From: Bacteroidales bacterium
GTDB taxonomy: Bacteria; Bacteroidota; Bacteroidia; Bacteroidales; Muribaculaceae
DNA: 64,000 bases
NCBI GenBank assembly: GCA_014800815.1
Contig: JAAVFI010000011.1
Location: forward strand, 1 to 64,000
Direction: 5' to 3'
Of this stretch, positions 1 to 9,900 are shown piece after piece (the first letter of the stretch is position 1; every line of letters begins with the position of its first letter). Position numbers and translations under genes: made by a program. The notes under the pieces were generated by a model. That model ran no database searches, was not told the DNA's origin, and saw only the letters and a program-made list of their open reading frames with translations.

Positions 1-81
1 CTCTTGTACTACTCTTAGTCTATTGTAATCGTTTCAATGTTCTCTTTGGCGTCTCGGGAGCGTCGTTCCCGAAAGCGAGTG

Positions 82-114
82 CAAAGTTACAACCTCAATC
101 GGGCAGTTTCCAAA
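82..114 (-). promoter_or_regulatory. Bacteroidetes-type promoter for a leftward gene off the window
   Basis: On the minus strand the -7 box reads TAACTTTG (82-89) and a -33 TTTG lies at 111-114 with a 21-base spacer, close to the known Bacteroidetes consensus TTTG-N19-21-TAnnTTTG. No minus-strand ATG is present between it and position 1, so the 5' leader runs at least about 75 bases and the gene is outside the window. Confidence 0.65.
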
Positions 115-358
115 TTTTCGAGCCACTTTAACACTTATTTAACATTTGAGCGCGAACTTTTTGAGGTTTTGTGACATATATGGAGAGCTATATGTTATTG
201 AAATACACGCTGATACCGCTCTACAGGGGCTTCTGAGCGGCAAAATGCCATTTTTCGGTGTTGTTCACGGTATTTTTTTGCCCGGGGAAATCGAGATGTG
301 CGAAAAAAATGCGAAAAAATTTACTTGGTGCCGTTTTCGGGCCTTCGGGATAATGAAA

Positions 359-388
359 CTCCCGTGCAATTTTTCGATTACACGGGAG
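359..388 (-). terminator. Hairpin terminator after ispF
   Basis: Perfect 8-bp stem (CTCCCGTG 359-366 with CACGGGAG 381-388) and an A/T-rich 14-base loop, 27 bases past the ispF stop codon. The T-run is weak, so termination efficiency is uncertain. Confidence 0.55.
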
Positions 389-414
389 GAAAATTTCGTT
401 GTCGGAGGGTATTT

Positions 415-906
415 TTATGCTTCGGCGAGCAAGACTGTGGCGAGAGCGGCTATGCCTTCTTTGCGTCCGGTGAAGCCGAGATGCTCGGTGGTGGTGGCTT
501 TGACGCTTACGCGGTTGAGCGGGAGACCGAGGTCGGCAGCGACGTTGGCGCGCATTGCTGCTATGTGGGGAAGCATTTTCGGAGCCTGTGCTATTATGGT
601 GATATCGGCGTTGGCGGGGATGAATCCTTCGCGCCCTACTATCGCCACTACTTCGCGGAGGAGCATTCGCGAGTCGGCGCCTTTCCAGCGGGGGTCGGTG
701 TCGGGGAAGTGGAGTCCGATGTCGCCGAGGCAGGCTGCTCCGAGTATGGCGTCGGATAGCGCATGGAGAGCGACGTCGGCGTCGCTGTGGCCGAGGAGTC
801 CTTTTTCGTAGGGGATGTTTACGCCGCAGACTATACAGGGGCGATCTTCGACGAGGCGATGTACGTCGAATCCGTTGCCGGTGCGGAAGGGGGGCAGCTG
901 TACCAT
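415..906 (-). CDS. ispF: 2-C-methyl-D-erythritol 2,4-cyclodiphosphate synthase
   Basis: Catalyses the cyclisation step of the non-mevalonate (MEP) isoprenoid pathway in the cytoplasm, acting as a trimer. The 163 residues match the usual 155-165. The metal site is visible as D14-V-H16 near the N-terminus with H48 as third ligand, and the family signatures GHSDAD (39-44) and [11 protein letters not shown] (138-148) are intact. It is the last gene of a leftward run porU paralogue - porV - ispF, 27 bases after porV, so it is probably co-transcribed with type IX secretion genes. I recall a similar porU-porV-ispF order in Porphyromonas, but cannot check that here. A second MEP-pathway-like gene, the Dxs-like protein, lies at the other end of the window. 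Confidence 0.97.
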   Translation of the reverse strand: MVQLPPFRTGNGFDVHRLVEDRPCIVCGVNIPYEKGLLGHSDADVALHALSDAILGAACLGDIGLHFPDTDPRWKGADSRMLLREVVAIVGREGFIPANADITIIAQAPKMLPHIAAMRANVAADLGLPLNRVSVKATTTEHLGFTGRKEGIAALATVLLAEA

Positions 907-933
907 TCTACTCTTATATATTAATATAATGTA

Positions 934-2145
934 TCAGCGGCGACGACCCATGAGGTCGCGGAGACCGTCCATGTCGAATGTGAGTGAGAAGCGGAGTGTC
1001 TGGTCGAGAGGTGAGGTCTGCGCTGTAGCCATCATGTAGGATGCGTCGAGGCGGACTACGTTGAGCGAGAATCCTGCGCCGAGGCCGAAGTACTGACGGT
1101 TGCCTTTGAACTGGTTTTCGTAGTAGTAGCCTGCGCGGAGGAAGAACTGCTGGTTGTAGGAGTATTCTGCACCGAGCGACCAGGTGATTTCGCGGAATTC
1201 TTCTTTCATGCCGCCGGGAGCGTCGGAGAATGACTTGAATATGCCGGTGATGGGCGACATGTTCTTCCAGTCTTCGAGCTTGGTGATGTATTCTTCTTCT
1301 CCTTCGATGCCGTCGGCGAAGTCGAGACGACGGGGCTTGGCGGGCACGAGGAGTTTGTTGAGGTCAAGGCTGAGTGCGAGTGTGTGGTAGTCGGCGAGTG
1401 GGAACATGAATGTGGTACCCAGACGGAGGTTGGTGGGGAGGAATGCGGGGTTGTCGCCGCCGTCGTAGGATACTTTGGTACCGATATTGGAGATGTTCCA
1501 GCCCCACGACCACTGACATTCGTTTCGTCCTATGATAGGATATGTGGTGTAGTAGCCTGCGATGTCGGCAGAGAATGCCGAAGCTCCGGTATTCTGATCG
1601 CCGGCATATGAGTCGGAGAATCCGAGGGCGGAATATATGTAACGGAATACAACGCCCATTGAGAATTTCTCGGAGAGTTTGCGTGAGTAGCCGATATCGA
1701 ACGACATTTCGTAGGGGTTGAGGGTCTGGCCTACGATGTCGGGCTCGGTGCTTGTGGATACTTCGCCGAGGGAGAAGTAGCGGAGCGACGCACTAATTGC
1801 CTGATTGTCGGACGAACCTATTTTATAGTAGCCCGAGAGGTCGGCAAGGAAGATGTCGTTGACGAGTTTGCGGAGCCACGGTGTGTAGTTAAGCGACACG
1901 GCGGCCTGGCTGTAAGCGAAAGCGTATTTAGAAGGGTTCCAGAACTGGCTGTTGGCATCGGGGTCGGTGGCAGCACCGAGGTCGCCCATAGATGCACCGC
2001 GGGCATCGGGGGCGATGCTCAGCGAGGTGACACCTGTTTCGATAGGGTTGAACTCGTTTTTACCGTCCTGAGCGGAAGCTGCGAATGCTGCGCCACAGGC
2101 AAGGAGGCTTATAGTCAGTCGAGTGCGGATATTCATAGTCATCAT
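934..2145 (-). CDS. porV: Type IX secretion outer-membrane protein PorV (LptO)
   Basis: PorV is a FadL-like beta-barrel of the outer membrane that collects cargo proteins leaving the type IX translocon and delivers them to the PorU sortase. The 403-residue protein starts with a signal peptide (basic NIRTR, hydrophobic stretch to about residue 25, then ASAQ). It then shows the family hallmark region TGVTSLSIAPDARGASMGDLGAATDPD, seen here near residues 38-64, followed by alternating barrel strands to the C-terminus. Three closely spaced Met codons (1, 2, 4) leave the exact start uncertain. It sits 86 bases downstream of a porU-type gene and 27 bases upstream of ispF, consistent with one operon. 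The DARGASMGD segment makes PorV more likely than PorQ or PorP. Confidence 0.93.
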   Translation of the reverse strand: MMTMNIRTRLTISLLACGAAFAASAQDGKNEFNPIETGVTSLSIAPDARGASMGDLGAATDPDANSQFWNPSKYAFAYSQAAVSLNYTPWLRKLVNDIFLADLSGYYKIGSSDNQAISASLRYFSLGEVSTSTEPDIVGQTLNPYEMSFDIGYSRKLSEKFSMGVVFRYIYSALGFSDSYAGDQNTGASAFSADIAGYYTTYPIIGRNECQWSWGWNISNIGTKVSYDGGDNPAFLPTNLRLGTTFMFPLADYHTLALSLDLNKLLVPAKPRRLDFADGIEGEEEYITKLEDWKNMSPITGIFKSFSDAPGGMKEEFREITWSLGAEYSYNQQFFLRAGYYYENQFKGNRQYFGLGAGFSLNVVRLDASYMMATAQTSPLDQTLRFSLTFDMDGLRDLMGRRR

Positions 2146-2231
2146 ATTAATCGGTGCGCCGGGTAAGAGAGAGATTTTTGCCGGCGCACCTTATTATATA
2201 TAACTGCGTATTCGCAAGTTTATTGTGTCTG

Positions 2232-5200
2232 TCACTTTATGATAATGAAGTCGACGGTATTGGAGCCGCCCTTCGCACCGGCTGTAGAGGCCTTGATGTG
2301 TGCGCTGTATGAGCCGTCGGGCACTTTGGTGCCGTCGATGCCTGTGAAGTCCCACGAGAATGGGAAGGTGACGCTGCGGGAGAAGACAGTGGCGCCTTTG
2401 CTGTCGGTGATTATGAGATGACTGTCGGTGAGGTCGGTGCCCTTGGTGTCGAGGTCGAAGTCGGCCGATGTGCGCAGGGGGCCGGCGGCGTCGAGCGAGA
2501 GTACGGGGTCGAGAGGTGCGGCGATTACGTCGAAGTCGATAGTGGCCGAAGTGGATTCACCGCAGTTGTTCACCGCCTTGAGGGTGAGCGAGTGGCGTCC
2601 GTCGGGGAGTTTGAATATCTTCGACGAGAGGTATGCCTTTCCGTCGATGAAGCGGATTGAGCTTATAGCCTCAGGATAGCTTACATGGCCGTCGAGGACG
2701 AGGCTTGTAGAGGGGGCGATCTTAAATGTACTATAAGCCAGACCTGTTGCCGAGGGTACGATGATGGCGTTTACTTCAATGTCGGAGCTGATGATATCGC
2801 CTGAGTTGAACTCGGGGGTGTCGATATAGAAAGCTTCGATAACCGGGGCGGAGGTATCGACATCGGAGTCGGCCGAGGGTTCGGTGGCAATGAGTACTTT
2901 GTCGGTGGCACCTGCGGCCTGCTTGGCGTCGGAGTCGGAAATGGCAGTTATCACCACGCGGTTGTATGCGCCGGTGCGTGCGGGGACGGGGACCGGAGCT
3001 GAGAGGGAGATGCGTCCGGCAGAAACGGTGGCCGGGATTGATACCATTATATCATCGTCGCACGTTACGCTTACTGCGGGTGAGCCCTGGTTGGATTTGC
3101 GAATTTCGGGGCTTTCGTACACATCGATTATTGCGGCGCCGTTGAACGATGTGAGGGTTTCGCCCTTGGCGTTGGTGACGCGAGCCTCAATGGCGAGATT
3201 GGCAAGGGGGTCTGCGGTGATGTTGCTATCGCTGATTTTTTCTCCGAATTTATCAATTGCGATAGAGTAATCCGGCACACCGATGGGTATTGAGGGGTCG
3301 CCGCAGAAGTTGTAGCATAGGGTGTTGTTGGCAAGCGCGGAACTCATGCGTCCACCGCCTTCGGCAATAAGTTTGTTGCGGGCGAGGCGGAAGATGTCGC
3401 CGCCGGTAGTACCTGCGGCAGCCTTGCGGTATTGGTCGGCAACTGCAACGTTGAGGGTGCGGTTAGGCTCGAGATATACCGAGCGACAAGCAGCGATAAT
3501 ACCTATCATACCCCCAGACTCCTTGTAGAGCATCTTCTCGCAGAGGGCGTTGGGGAGGAAGTCCATTGTCCAAGTGCTGCAGGTAGAGAGCATGGCCAGG
3601 GGATAGTGATGATATGTATAGGCCTCGAGGGTGTTGACGTCGTAGATGTCGGAGCCTGTGAGGGAGCGCGAGTCGGCGTGACCCGAGTAGTTGAAGAAGC
3701 CTGTGCCGCGGCCCAGAGCGTGGTGGATGAGGGTGTGCTGCTGCTCGGCACTCGAGCCGATGAGCGGATAGAGAATGAGGTCGGCACGGGTTGCGCTCAT
3801 TTCGGGGCGACCGTAGGTGAGCACCGAGTCGACCTGATTTGCCTGAAGTATGTGGGCCTGCTCATCGCCCTTATCACTGATGAAGACAGCGTGTAGATAT
3901 CCGCGGGCTGACATGGGGCTGAGAAGCTGTTCGCGTATCTTTGTATTTACCGCGCGGCCAACAGAGGGATTGTCAACGGGTATACGTCCTACTGATACGT
4001 TGAGGAGCTGGGTGGTGGCCATTGAGGATATGGTGAAGTCATCGGAGAGCATACCGAAGAACTGGTCAGCACAGGCGTTTGTGGTAGGGTCTTTTGCGGC
4101 TTCCGCAGACTCTACCTGGAATGAGACGAGGTAATCCCCCTTGTCATGGACGAGGAAGCGGTTATCCCATACAGGACGTCCGTAGAGAGTTATGTATCGG
4201 AGTTTGTCAGGATTACGGTCGTAGAACATTTTAGCGAGACGTCGGAATGCGCCCGGGTGGCGTATGCCGTAGGAGAATTCATTGAATATATCGTCCTGGA
4301 CAGCCACAACGACATCGAATCCGCGGAGTTGGGTGTGAATTGCGGCAAGCTCCTGAGCGGCAGGGAGATTTGTTTCAGTTGTGACGATAAGCATGTCGGG
4401 AGTTTTCTCCGCGTGGAGGTTGGTATGACGTACTTCCTGCGGATTCGACACCTTGCGGTGCTTGGCTGAGGTATCGAAGGCAATGAATTTCATATTACCG
4501 CTTCCGGGGATTGAAAGACGATAGCGCCCGGACCCTGAGTCGGCGATAAGCTCGAAGTCCTTCACGGCCCAAGTCTCGGTGACATTCCATACTTTTGTAT
4601 TGCTGTCGGCACCTTCGATACGGAATTCCTGTCCGGCAGAGATGTTATAGAGGTCGATGTAGAGAGGGGATTCGCGCAGAATGTTCTTTCGGGGATATAG
4701 TGCATATACACGGTCGATAGCCGCATATTCTCCTGAGAATGTGGTCGGAACTGTGATGTGGTATTTTACAATGGCATCGTCGAGCGGATAGGAGGCAGAG
4801 GAGGTGAATGTAACCATGCCTGAGCCGGTCTCGTATTTCTTCCCGGAACTGCTGTTGATGGTGGATGCGCTGTAGTTCTTCTGGGTAGAAGGTGTCAGAC
4901 CATCAATTTTTGAAGAGAATGCCGCCGAATATTCAATTTTCACGGCAGACTCATAGCGTATATAACCGTATTCGTTGCCTTTATAAAAATCGCGGATTCG
5001 GAAAGTGTGTGTCTCTGTGTCGCCGGGATTGAGTTCCGGGCCGTGGAAGAACACACCGCCACGAGTTGGATTCTGGACGTCTTCTTCCTGAAGGTCTATG
5101 CAGTAATGCCAGTCGAGGACGTTACCTCCTGAATATTTGTATTTAGATACTACGGGTGCCGATGCTTTGCGGCTGTCGGTAAGAAAATAGTAAGAGTGTG

Positions 5201-5606
5201 TATCGTAGTAGCTGAGAGAGAAGGTGGGAAGCAGGAGATTGCTTGTCACCTTGTTTGTCATGCCGCGTCGTGTGCCTTCACCGTAGAAGAGAACTCTCCC
5301 ATCGTTGGTGTGCATGAATGCAGCAACAGGGAGGTCGTCGGGATACGAGTCGTCGGCTCTATGGTTGGATGCACCAATGGCACCACGGCCCCAAACGGTG
5401 ACGTCCGCAGGATTAGAGAAGCCCATAGCCCGCAATTCGTCGTAGCTTATCTCGAAAATCGAAGTTGTATCAACTTCAACTTTCACCCAATGACCTTCGG
5501 ACAGTACCGATGAACTCGCATAGTGCGAGGCGGGATATGCTTGGCTTTCTGTCGGCCAAGACAGGCCGGCAAGAACTAATGAGAGGGGTAGCAATAAATT
5601 TTTCAT
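2232..5606 (-). CDS. PorU-type type IX secretion sortase paralogue (peptidase C25 family)
   Basis: A 1124-residue secreted protein of the gingipain-like C25 family, related to PorU, the surface sortase that removes type IX sorting tails and joins cargo to lipopolysaccharide. A signal peptide (KNLLLPLSLVLAGLSWPTESQA) is followed by the PorU N-terminal region (SVLSEGHWVKVEVDTTSIFEISYDEL). The catalytic pair is visible: His in YSGHAD at residue 643 and Cys in STCST at residue 676. The spacing is 33, the same as in the second PorU-type protein here and, from memory, in P. gingivalis PorU. The C-terminal Ig-like/FlgD-like portion is less well conserved than in the paralogue at 6955-10374. It lies directly upstream of porV. 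Which paralogue is the main sortase cannot be decided from sequence. Confidence 0.85.
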   Translation of the reverse strand: MKNLLLPLSLVLAGLSWPTESQAYPASHYASSSVLSEGHWVKVEVDTTSIFEISYDELRAMGFSNPADVTVWGRGAIGASNHRADDSYPDDLPVAAFMHTNDGRVLFYGEGTRRGMTNKVTSNLLLPTFSLSYYDTHSYYFLTDSRKASAPVVSKYKYSGGNVLDWHYCIDLQEEDVQNPTRGGVFFHGPELNPGDTETHTFRIRDFYKGNEYGYIRYESAVKIEYSAAFSSKIDGLTPSTQKNYSASTINSSSGKKYETGSGMVTFTSSASYPLDDAIVKYHITVPTTFSGEYAAIDRVYALYPRKNILRESPLYIDLYNISAGQEFRIEGADSNTKVWNVTETWAVKDFELIADSGSGRYRLSIPGSGNMKFIAFDTSAKHRKVSNPQEVRHTNLHAEKTPDMLIVTTETNLPAAQELAAIHTQLRGFDVVVAVQDDIFNEFSYGIRHPGAFRRLAKMFYDRNPDKLRYITLYGRPVWDNRFLVHDKGDYLVSFQVESAEAAKDPTTNACADQFFGMLSDDFTISSMATTQLLNVSVGRIPVDNPSVGRAVNTKIREQLLSPMSARGYLHAVFISDKGDEQAHILQANQVDSVLTYGRPEMSATRADLILYPLIGSSAEQQHTLIHHALGRGTGFFNYSGHADSRSLTGSDIYDVNTLEAYTYHHYPLAMLSTCSTWTMDFLPNALCEKMLYKESGGMIGIIAACRSVYLEPNRTLNVAVADQYRKAAAGTTGGDIFRLARNKLIAEGGGRMSSALANNTLCYNFCGDPSIPIGVPDYSIAIDKFGEKISDSNITADPLANLAIEARVTNAKGETLTSFNGAAIIDVYESPEIRKSNQGSPAVSVTCDDDIMVSIPATVSAGRISLSAPVPVPARTGAYNRVVITAISDSDAKQAAGATDKVLIATEPSADSDVDTSAPVIEAFYIDTPEFNSGDIISSDIEVNAIIVPSATGLAYSTFKIAPSTSLVLDGHVSYPEAISSIRFIDGKAYLSSKIFKLPDGRHSLTLKAVNNCGESTSATIDFDVIAAPLDPVLSLDAAGPLRTSADFDLDTKGTDLTDSHLIITDSKGATVFSRSVTFPFSWDFTGIDGTKVPDGSYSAHIKASTAGAKGGSNTVDFIIIK

Positions 5607-5647
5607 AATGACTGGTTCTGGAGAGATGTATATGCTTTTGTTAAGCT

Positions 5648-6220
5648 CTATTTGATCCGTATCGAAAGAGCTGAAACCGAATTAATTGTTACTTCGAGGG
5701 TTGTGTTGTCGACCGGTTGAAATGGCTCAAGAGAGAAGTCGGTGAAGACGAGTATGTCTCCGGTCTTGAACGTGATATGGCGCGAGAGCTGAGATATTGT
5801 GCTGTCGACCTGCAGGTCGGCGAAGGCGAATGTGCGTGTCTGCTCCATGACGGGAGCGTCGCTGCCTATGGGAGTGAGTGTGGCGCTGAGAGTAATCTCG
5901 GCGAGATTGGCCACAGGGAGCCATTGGCCCGGCGAGAATGCCCTGTCGAGCACAAAGGCGGGGAGTCCGGGGTCGGATGGGGAGTTGGGTACGGGCGTGA
6001 GGATGTTGAAGGGAGCGAGGGAGTCGTAATACGACGACGCCGATTTTTCACGGATATTCATGCCGAGACGGCTCAGGCGCACGGCCGGCGCTACGGTCGA
6101 GCGCCAGTCTGCAAAAGGTTCGGGTACAAAGACAGGTTCACCGGGTCGCAATACCGCCGAGTCGACACCCGGGGTAAGTCTGAGACCGTTGTTGCTGCGA
6201 GAAATACAGAAAATCTTCAT
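5648..6220 (-). CDS. Degenerate fumarylacetoacetate hydrolase-like protein, probably non-catalytic
   Basis: A 190-residue soluble protein without a signal peptide. The start MKIFCISRSN, the segment PVFVPEPFADWRSTVAPAV and especially VRLSRLGMNIREKSASSYYD resemble FAH-family enzymes (typical form: DYEVELVVRI-RLGK-I-E-FA-RYYDAV). In the family, two glutamates of the E-x-E segment bind the catalytic metal. Here the matching positions read T and A (STVAPAV), so metal-dependent hydrolysis or hydratase activity is doubtful. The start codon overlaps the rex stop by 4 bases and porU follows after 41 bases, so it is the middle gene of rex-x-porU-porV. The family assignment is by eye and its present role is unknown. 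Confidence 0.6.
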   Translation of the reverse strand: MKIFCISRSNNGLRLTPGVDSAVLRPGEPVFVPEPFADWRSTVAPAVRLSRLGMNIREKSASSYYDSLAPFNILTPVPNSPSDPGLPAFVLDRAFSPGQWLPVANLAEITLSATLTPIGSDAPVMEQTRTFAFADLQVDSTISQLSRHITFKTGDILVFTDFSLEPFQPVDNTTLEVTINSVSALSIRIK

Positions 6221-6885
6221 TTAACGCCGTCCTGCTCTATAAGTGAAAGGCGGTTGTACATAACCGCGAGATGTGAATAAATTGATGTATTGGAGATTAC
6301 CACTCCTTCGGGTACGCGTATGCGGGAGGGGGTAAAATTCCAGATAGCACGCACACCTGCGGCGGCAAGATCGTCGGCGGCCTCCTGAGCAGCTTCGACG
6401 GGCAGGGCTATGATGCCTATCTTCACATTGAGGTCGCGCACGAGTCGGGCCGTGCGTTCGCGATGGAAAATCTTCACGCCGCTTATCTCCGTGCCTACGA
6501 GGTTGGGGTTGATGTCGACACCGGCCACGATATTGAGGCCGTAGCGGTGCAGGCCTGAGTCGGCAATAAGTGCCGCGCCGAGGCTGCCTACGCCCATCAT
6601 CACCGCATTGTGCGAGCGGTCGAAACCGAGATAGTCGCGGAGGGCCTGCTCGAGGTCGTCCACATTATATCCGATACGTGTCTTGCCGCGGATACCTAAA
6701 AACGAAAGGTCCTTGGCAATCTGCGAGGGGTCCACGTCAAGAGCCTCGGCGATTTTGGTCGTCGAGATCGTGGCCACCTCGGCACGCTTCAGTGTCGAAA
6801 GGTATGCAAGATACCAGGGCAGGCGGCGCAACGTGGGCTCCGGAAGGATATCCGGAGCCCGGTTGACGTTAACTTTTTCGTTCAT
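6217..6885 (-). CDS. rex: Redox-sensing transcriptional repressor Rex
   Basis: Rex senses the NADH/NAD+ ratio and represses fermentation and respiration genes when NAD+ is high. The 222 residues fit the family. A winged-helix DNA-binding domain covers about 15-85 (LPWYLAYL..., TTKIAEALDVDPSQIAKDLSFLG). Next comes a Rossmann fold with GVGSLG at 98-103 and an acidic D124 after beta-2 (AGVDINP) for the adenosine ribose. The C-terminal helix (SHLAVMYNRLS) is the domain-swap helix of the dimer. A TAATTTTG box lies only five bases before the ATG, so the transcript is leaderless or nearly so. It heads a leftward block with the FAH-like gene (4-base overlap). I saw no convincing Rex operator next to it. 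Confidence 0.96.
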   Translation of the reverse strand: MNEKVNVNRAPDILPEPTLRRLPWYLAYLSTLKRAEVATISTTKIAEALDVDPSQIAKDLSFLGIRGKTRIGYNVDDLEQALRDYLGFDRSHNAVMMGVGSLGAALIADSGLHRYGLNIVAGVDINPNLVGTEISGVKIFHRERTARLVRDLNVKIGIIALPVEAAQEAADDLAAAGVRAIWNFTPSRIRVPEGVVISNTSIYSHLAVMYNRLSLIEQDGVK

Positions 6886-6890
6886 AGGTG

Positions 6891-6898
6891 CAAAATTA
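6891..6898 (-). promoter_or_regulatory. -7 box for rex
   Basis: TAATTTTG on the minus strand, 5 bases upstream of the rex ATG, matching TAnnTTTG. No good -33 TTTG at the expected distance. It implies a very short or absent leader. Confidence 0.5.
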
Positions 6899-6954
6899 CA
6901 GAAAATTCCTGAAATTTTTATTGAATATGAATAAAAACAAGCCTAATCAGAGCC

Positions 6955-9900
6955 TCACTTTGCCGTGACGGCTATTCGGCGCGATGCTGTTTCATATGTC
7001 TGACCGTCGGACGTTATCCAGGCGCGATATAGGTAGATGCCGCGGTTTACGCGACGGCCTGATGTATCGGTGAGATCCCAGGTGACGGGCACCGAGAGGA
7101 ACATATCGCTGCGGCCGGAGGCCGAACCGCTCCATACGGGCGAGCCTACGAGGTTGTAGACCGTGACGTAGACGGTGACCATCTGGTCGGGCTGGTCGTG
7201 CGAGAGGTAGAAGTTGGCCTGTGTGGAAGCCGGGTTGGCATCGGTGTAGACATCATAGACCTTAGGCGCAAGGTTTTCCTGCACGAAAAATTCTATTTCT
7301 TTCGAAGCCGAGTTGCCGGCTGTATCCCATACTTTGAGCGAGAGGGTGTGGTTGCCCGCCTGCAGTTCATCTATCGGGTAATTGATTACACCGGAGGGTG
7401 AGCCGTCGGATGAGGGGGTGTAGTAGTAGGGAACGTCGGTAAAGGACTTATTGCCGTCGACAGTTACGGTTATCTGGTGTCCGATGCCGGCGTTTGACAC
7501 GTTTATGCCAACGTCGTCGCGCACGGAGGCGATGAGCATGGGTGACTGATTGACCACGCTACCGTTGGTGAATGAGCTGTGGTTGAGCACCATTGACTCG
7601 ATGACGGGGGCGTTCTTATCGGGCTCGCGGCTTTCGTCGTAGCCATATACGTAGAAGTCGCGCCAGAGACCCGTAGCCTCGGTATCGTCTTCGGTAGAAT
7701 AGGCGTAGAGCGACATTGTGGCGGGTCGGAAGTTCTGAGCTATCTCCGAGGGCATGGCTACGTTGAGAGAGAAGCGTCCGTCGCGCACCTGTGCCGAACC
7801 GGCGTAGACTCGCTCACCATAGTCTTCGAAGTGCTCTATGGTGCCTGCTTCGCCGTGGCCGAGGGTGGAGAGCGAGCGCTCGGAGTCGTATATTTCGAGG
7901 CTTATCACACCGTTGAAATTCTCGAGGAGAGATCCGTCGGGGGCCGTGACGCATCCTGCCACATCTATGCGGCCGAGGGCGGGGAGGATGTGCTGCTCGT
8001 CGGAGTCGACGGGGAGTCCGCCGATGCTGTCGACACGCACTACATTTGAGGGCATGGCCAGGCGGAGCGCCGGGTCGCCGATGAAGACGTAGCGCAGGCG
8101 GTTGCTGTCGGCTGCGGGAGTGCCGTCGCTCGAGCGGATATCGTTCTTAGCGCGGCGGTAAATCTCACCGGGGGTGAGCAGACGTCCGTGACCGTCGCGC
8201 TGGGCGAGGGCGCGGCCCATAGCTGCCGAGAGGAGGCCGTTGTCGCTGATATACACGGGACGCACGGCGCTGATGATGCCGATGGCACCGCCGTAGCGTT
8301 CCTTATATAGAATCTCACCGCCCGAAATGTCATTGCCGTCGATACGCAGGAAGTCGCAGGTGGCGGCATAGATGAATGGCCAGTGGCGGAGATACATATT
8401 GTTGAGGTCGGAGTAGGACAGCTGATTCTCGTGGGTCCAGCCGGTGGTATTGGCATGGCCGATGAAGTTCCACCACACTACGCCTTCGTCGAGATAGCGG
8501 AACATGGCGGCGCGCGCCTCGGGGAACGACGAGCCTACAAAGGGGTAGGCATCCATATATACTTTGCGGAGGAAGTGCTGCTGCCCTTCGGCCTTGGTAA
8601 GCCCGCTGATGAGGGTTTCGGTCTGCTGGAGGTGGATACCGTTGTCCTGGTCATCGGCGAGGAACATGAAGCGGTGCTTCCACGCTGTTTTCTGCGAGCT
8701 GAGGGCGTACTGGAGGGCTTTGTCCACAACGGTGCGTGCTTCGTCGACCGATACCACGGGGATTCGGCCTATTGCTATGGAGAGTGCGTCGCGGCGGGTG
8801 TCGAGGCCCGAGCCATCGGCAAGCATGGCGGTGATATCGTCGGAGCAATAGCCTGTATTGTCGGAGAGTGAGGCCGACTCGGCCTGCGGCATCCACGACG
8901 GTATGGTAGGATACGACGGAGCCACAGCCGAGCGGCCGCGGTTGTCGATAGTGGTTCGGCCCATGAGCAGGGCGTAGCGGAGAGTGCGGCCGTCGCCTGC
9001 GAGACCACGGTCGTAGAGCATCTTGAAATAACGGCGGAAGGCTCCGGGGTCGGGCGAGCCGGAGGCAAATTCGTCGTAGATATCATCGGCGAGCACCACT
9101 TTTACTGTGAGCGTGTCGGCCGACGAGCGGTGGAATTCGGCAAGGCGTTCGGCCTGGTCGGCGAATGCTGCGGGGGTGACAATGACCATGTCGAGGTCGC
9201 GGTCGGCGTGCAGATTCTGAGTCTTGACGCGGCCTACCGTGCGGGGCGCGGGTATAGATGCACCGGGGTTCCACGCGGCATAACGGCGCTCGGTGGCGCG
9301 GCCTGTATCCCACGATGCCAGGCCTGAGGCTACGGCGGTATTTACAATCTTGATATCTCTTGCGTCGGTCACATCCCATACGGTGGTCTGTGCGTTGGCT
9401 CCGGCGAGTGCAAGCTGTGGCGCAGCGCTTGAGAATGACAGATAGCCGGCGGCAGGGATGCGGAGGTCGGCGGTATAGTTGAGGTTGATGCTGTTGAGCC
9501 ATGCGCCGGTGCAACTTCCGGCGGTGGTAAAGGTGATGCCGACAATGGCGTTGTTGCCGCCGATATATGTAAATGTATGCACGGGAGTGGCAAGGACTCC
9601 GTGCACATAGTGGCTCGTACCTTTGATATCCACGCGCTCGGTGTTGTTGCGGGGGAGCGACTGGCTGTTGACCGAGAAGGCGAGCGAACCAGTAGCACCA
9701 GAAAGCGCTCCGAAGAAGGATGTGCGCATGCTCGCGGGCCCTTCGACGGCACCGGGTGTGGGCAGCGTGATGTTGCGTGAGCGGGTATAGCGGAAGTCTT
9801 CGCCGAGCATCAGCGGGCCTGCCTCGCCGGGAACGGCGGTCTGCTCGAGTTCGTGGTGGGCGATAGCGGTATAGGTGGTCTGAGGCGACGAGGCACCGGC

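Larger units (their letters stand above)
1..414. other. Left-edge intergenic region with no gene seen
   Basis: No convincing coding region. It holds a leftward promoter near 82-114 for a gene beyond the window edge, a small inverted repeat (CGGGA ... TCCCG) near 55-71 in its presumed leader, and the ispF terminator hairpin at 359-388. The open frames crossing it have no recognisable protein similarity and overlap ispF in antisense. Confidence 0.6.

Noticed and set aside
146-811. Plus-strand frames over the left edge and ispF
   Set aside because: They overlap ispF in antisense and have no signal, domain or promoter.
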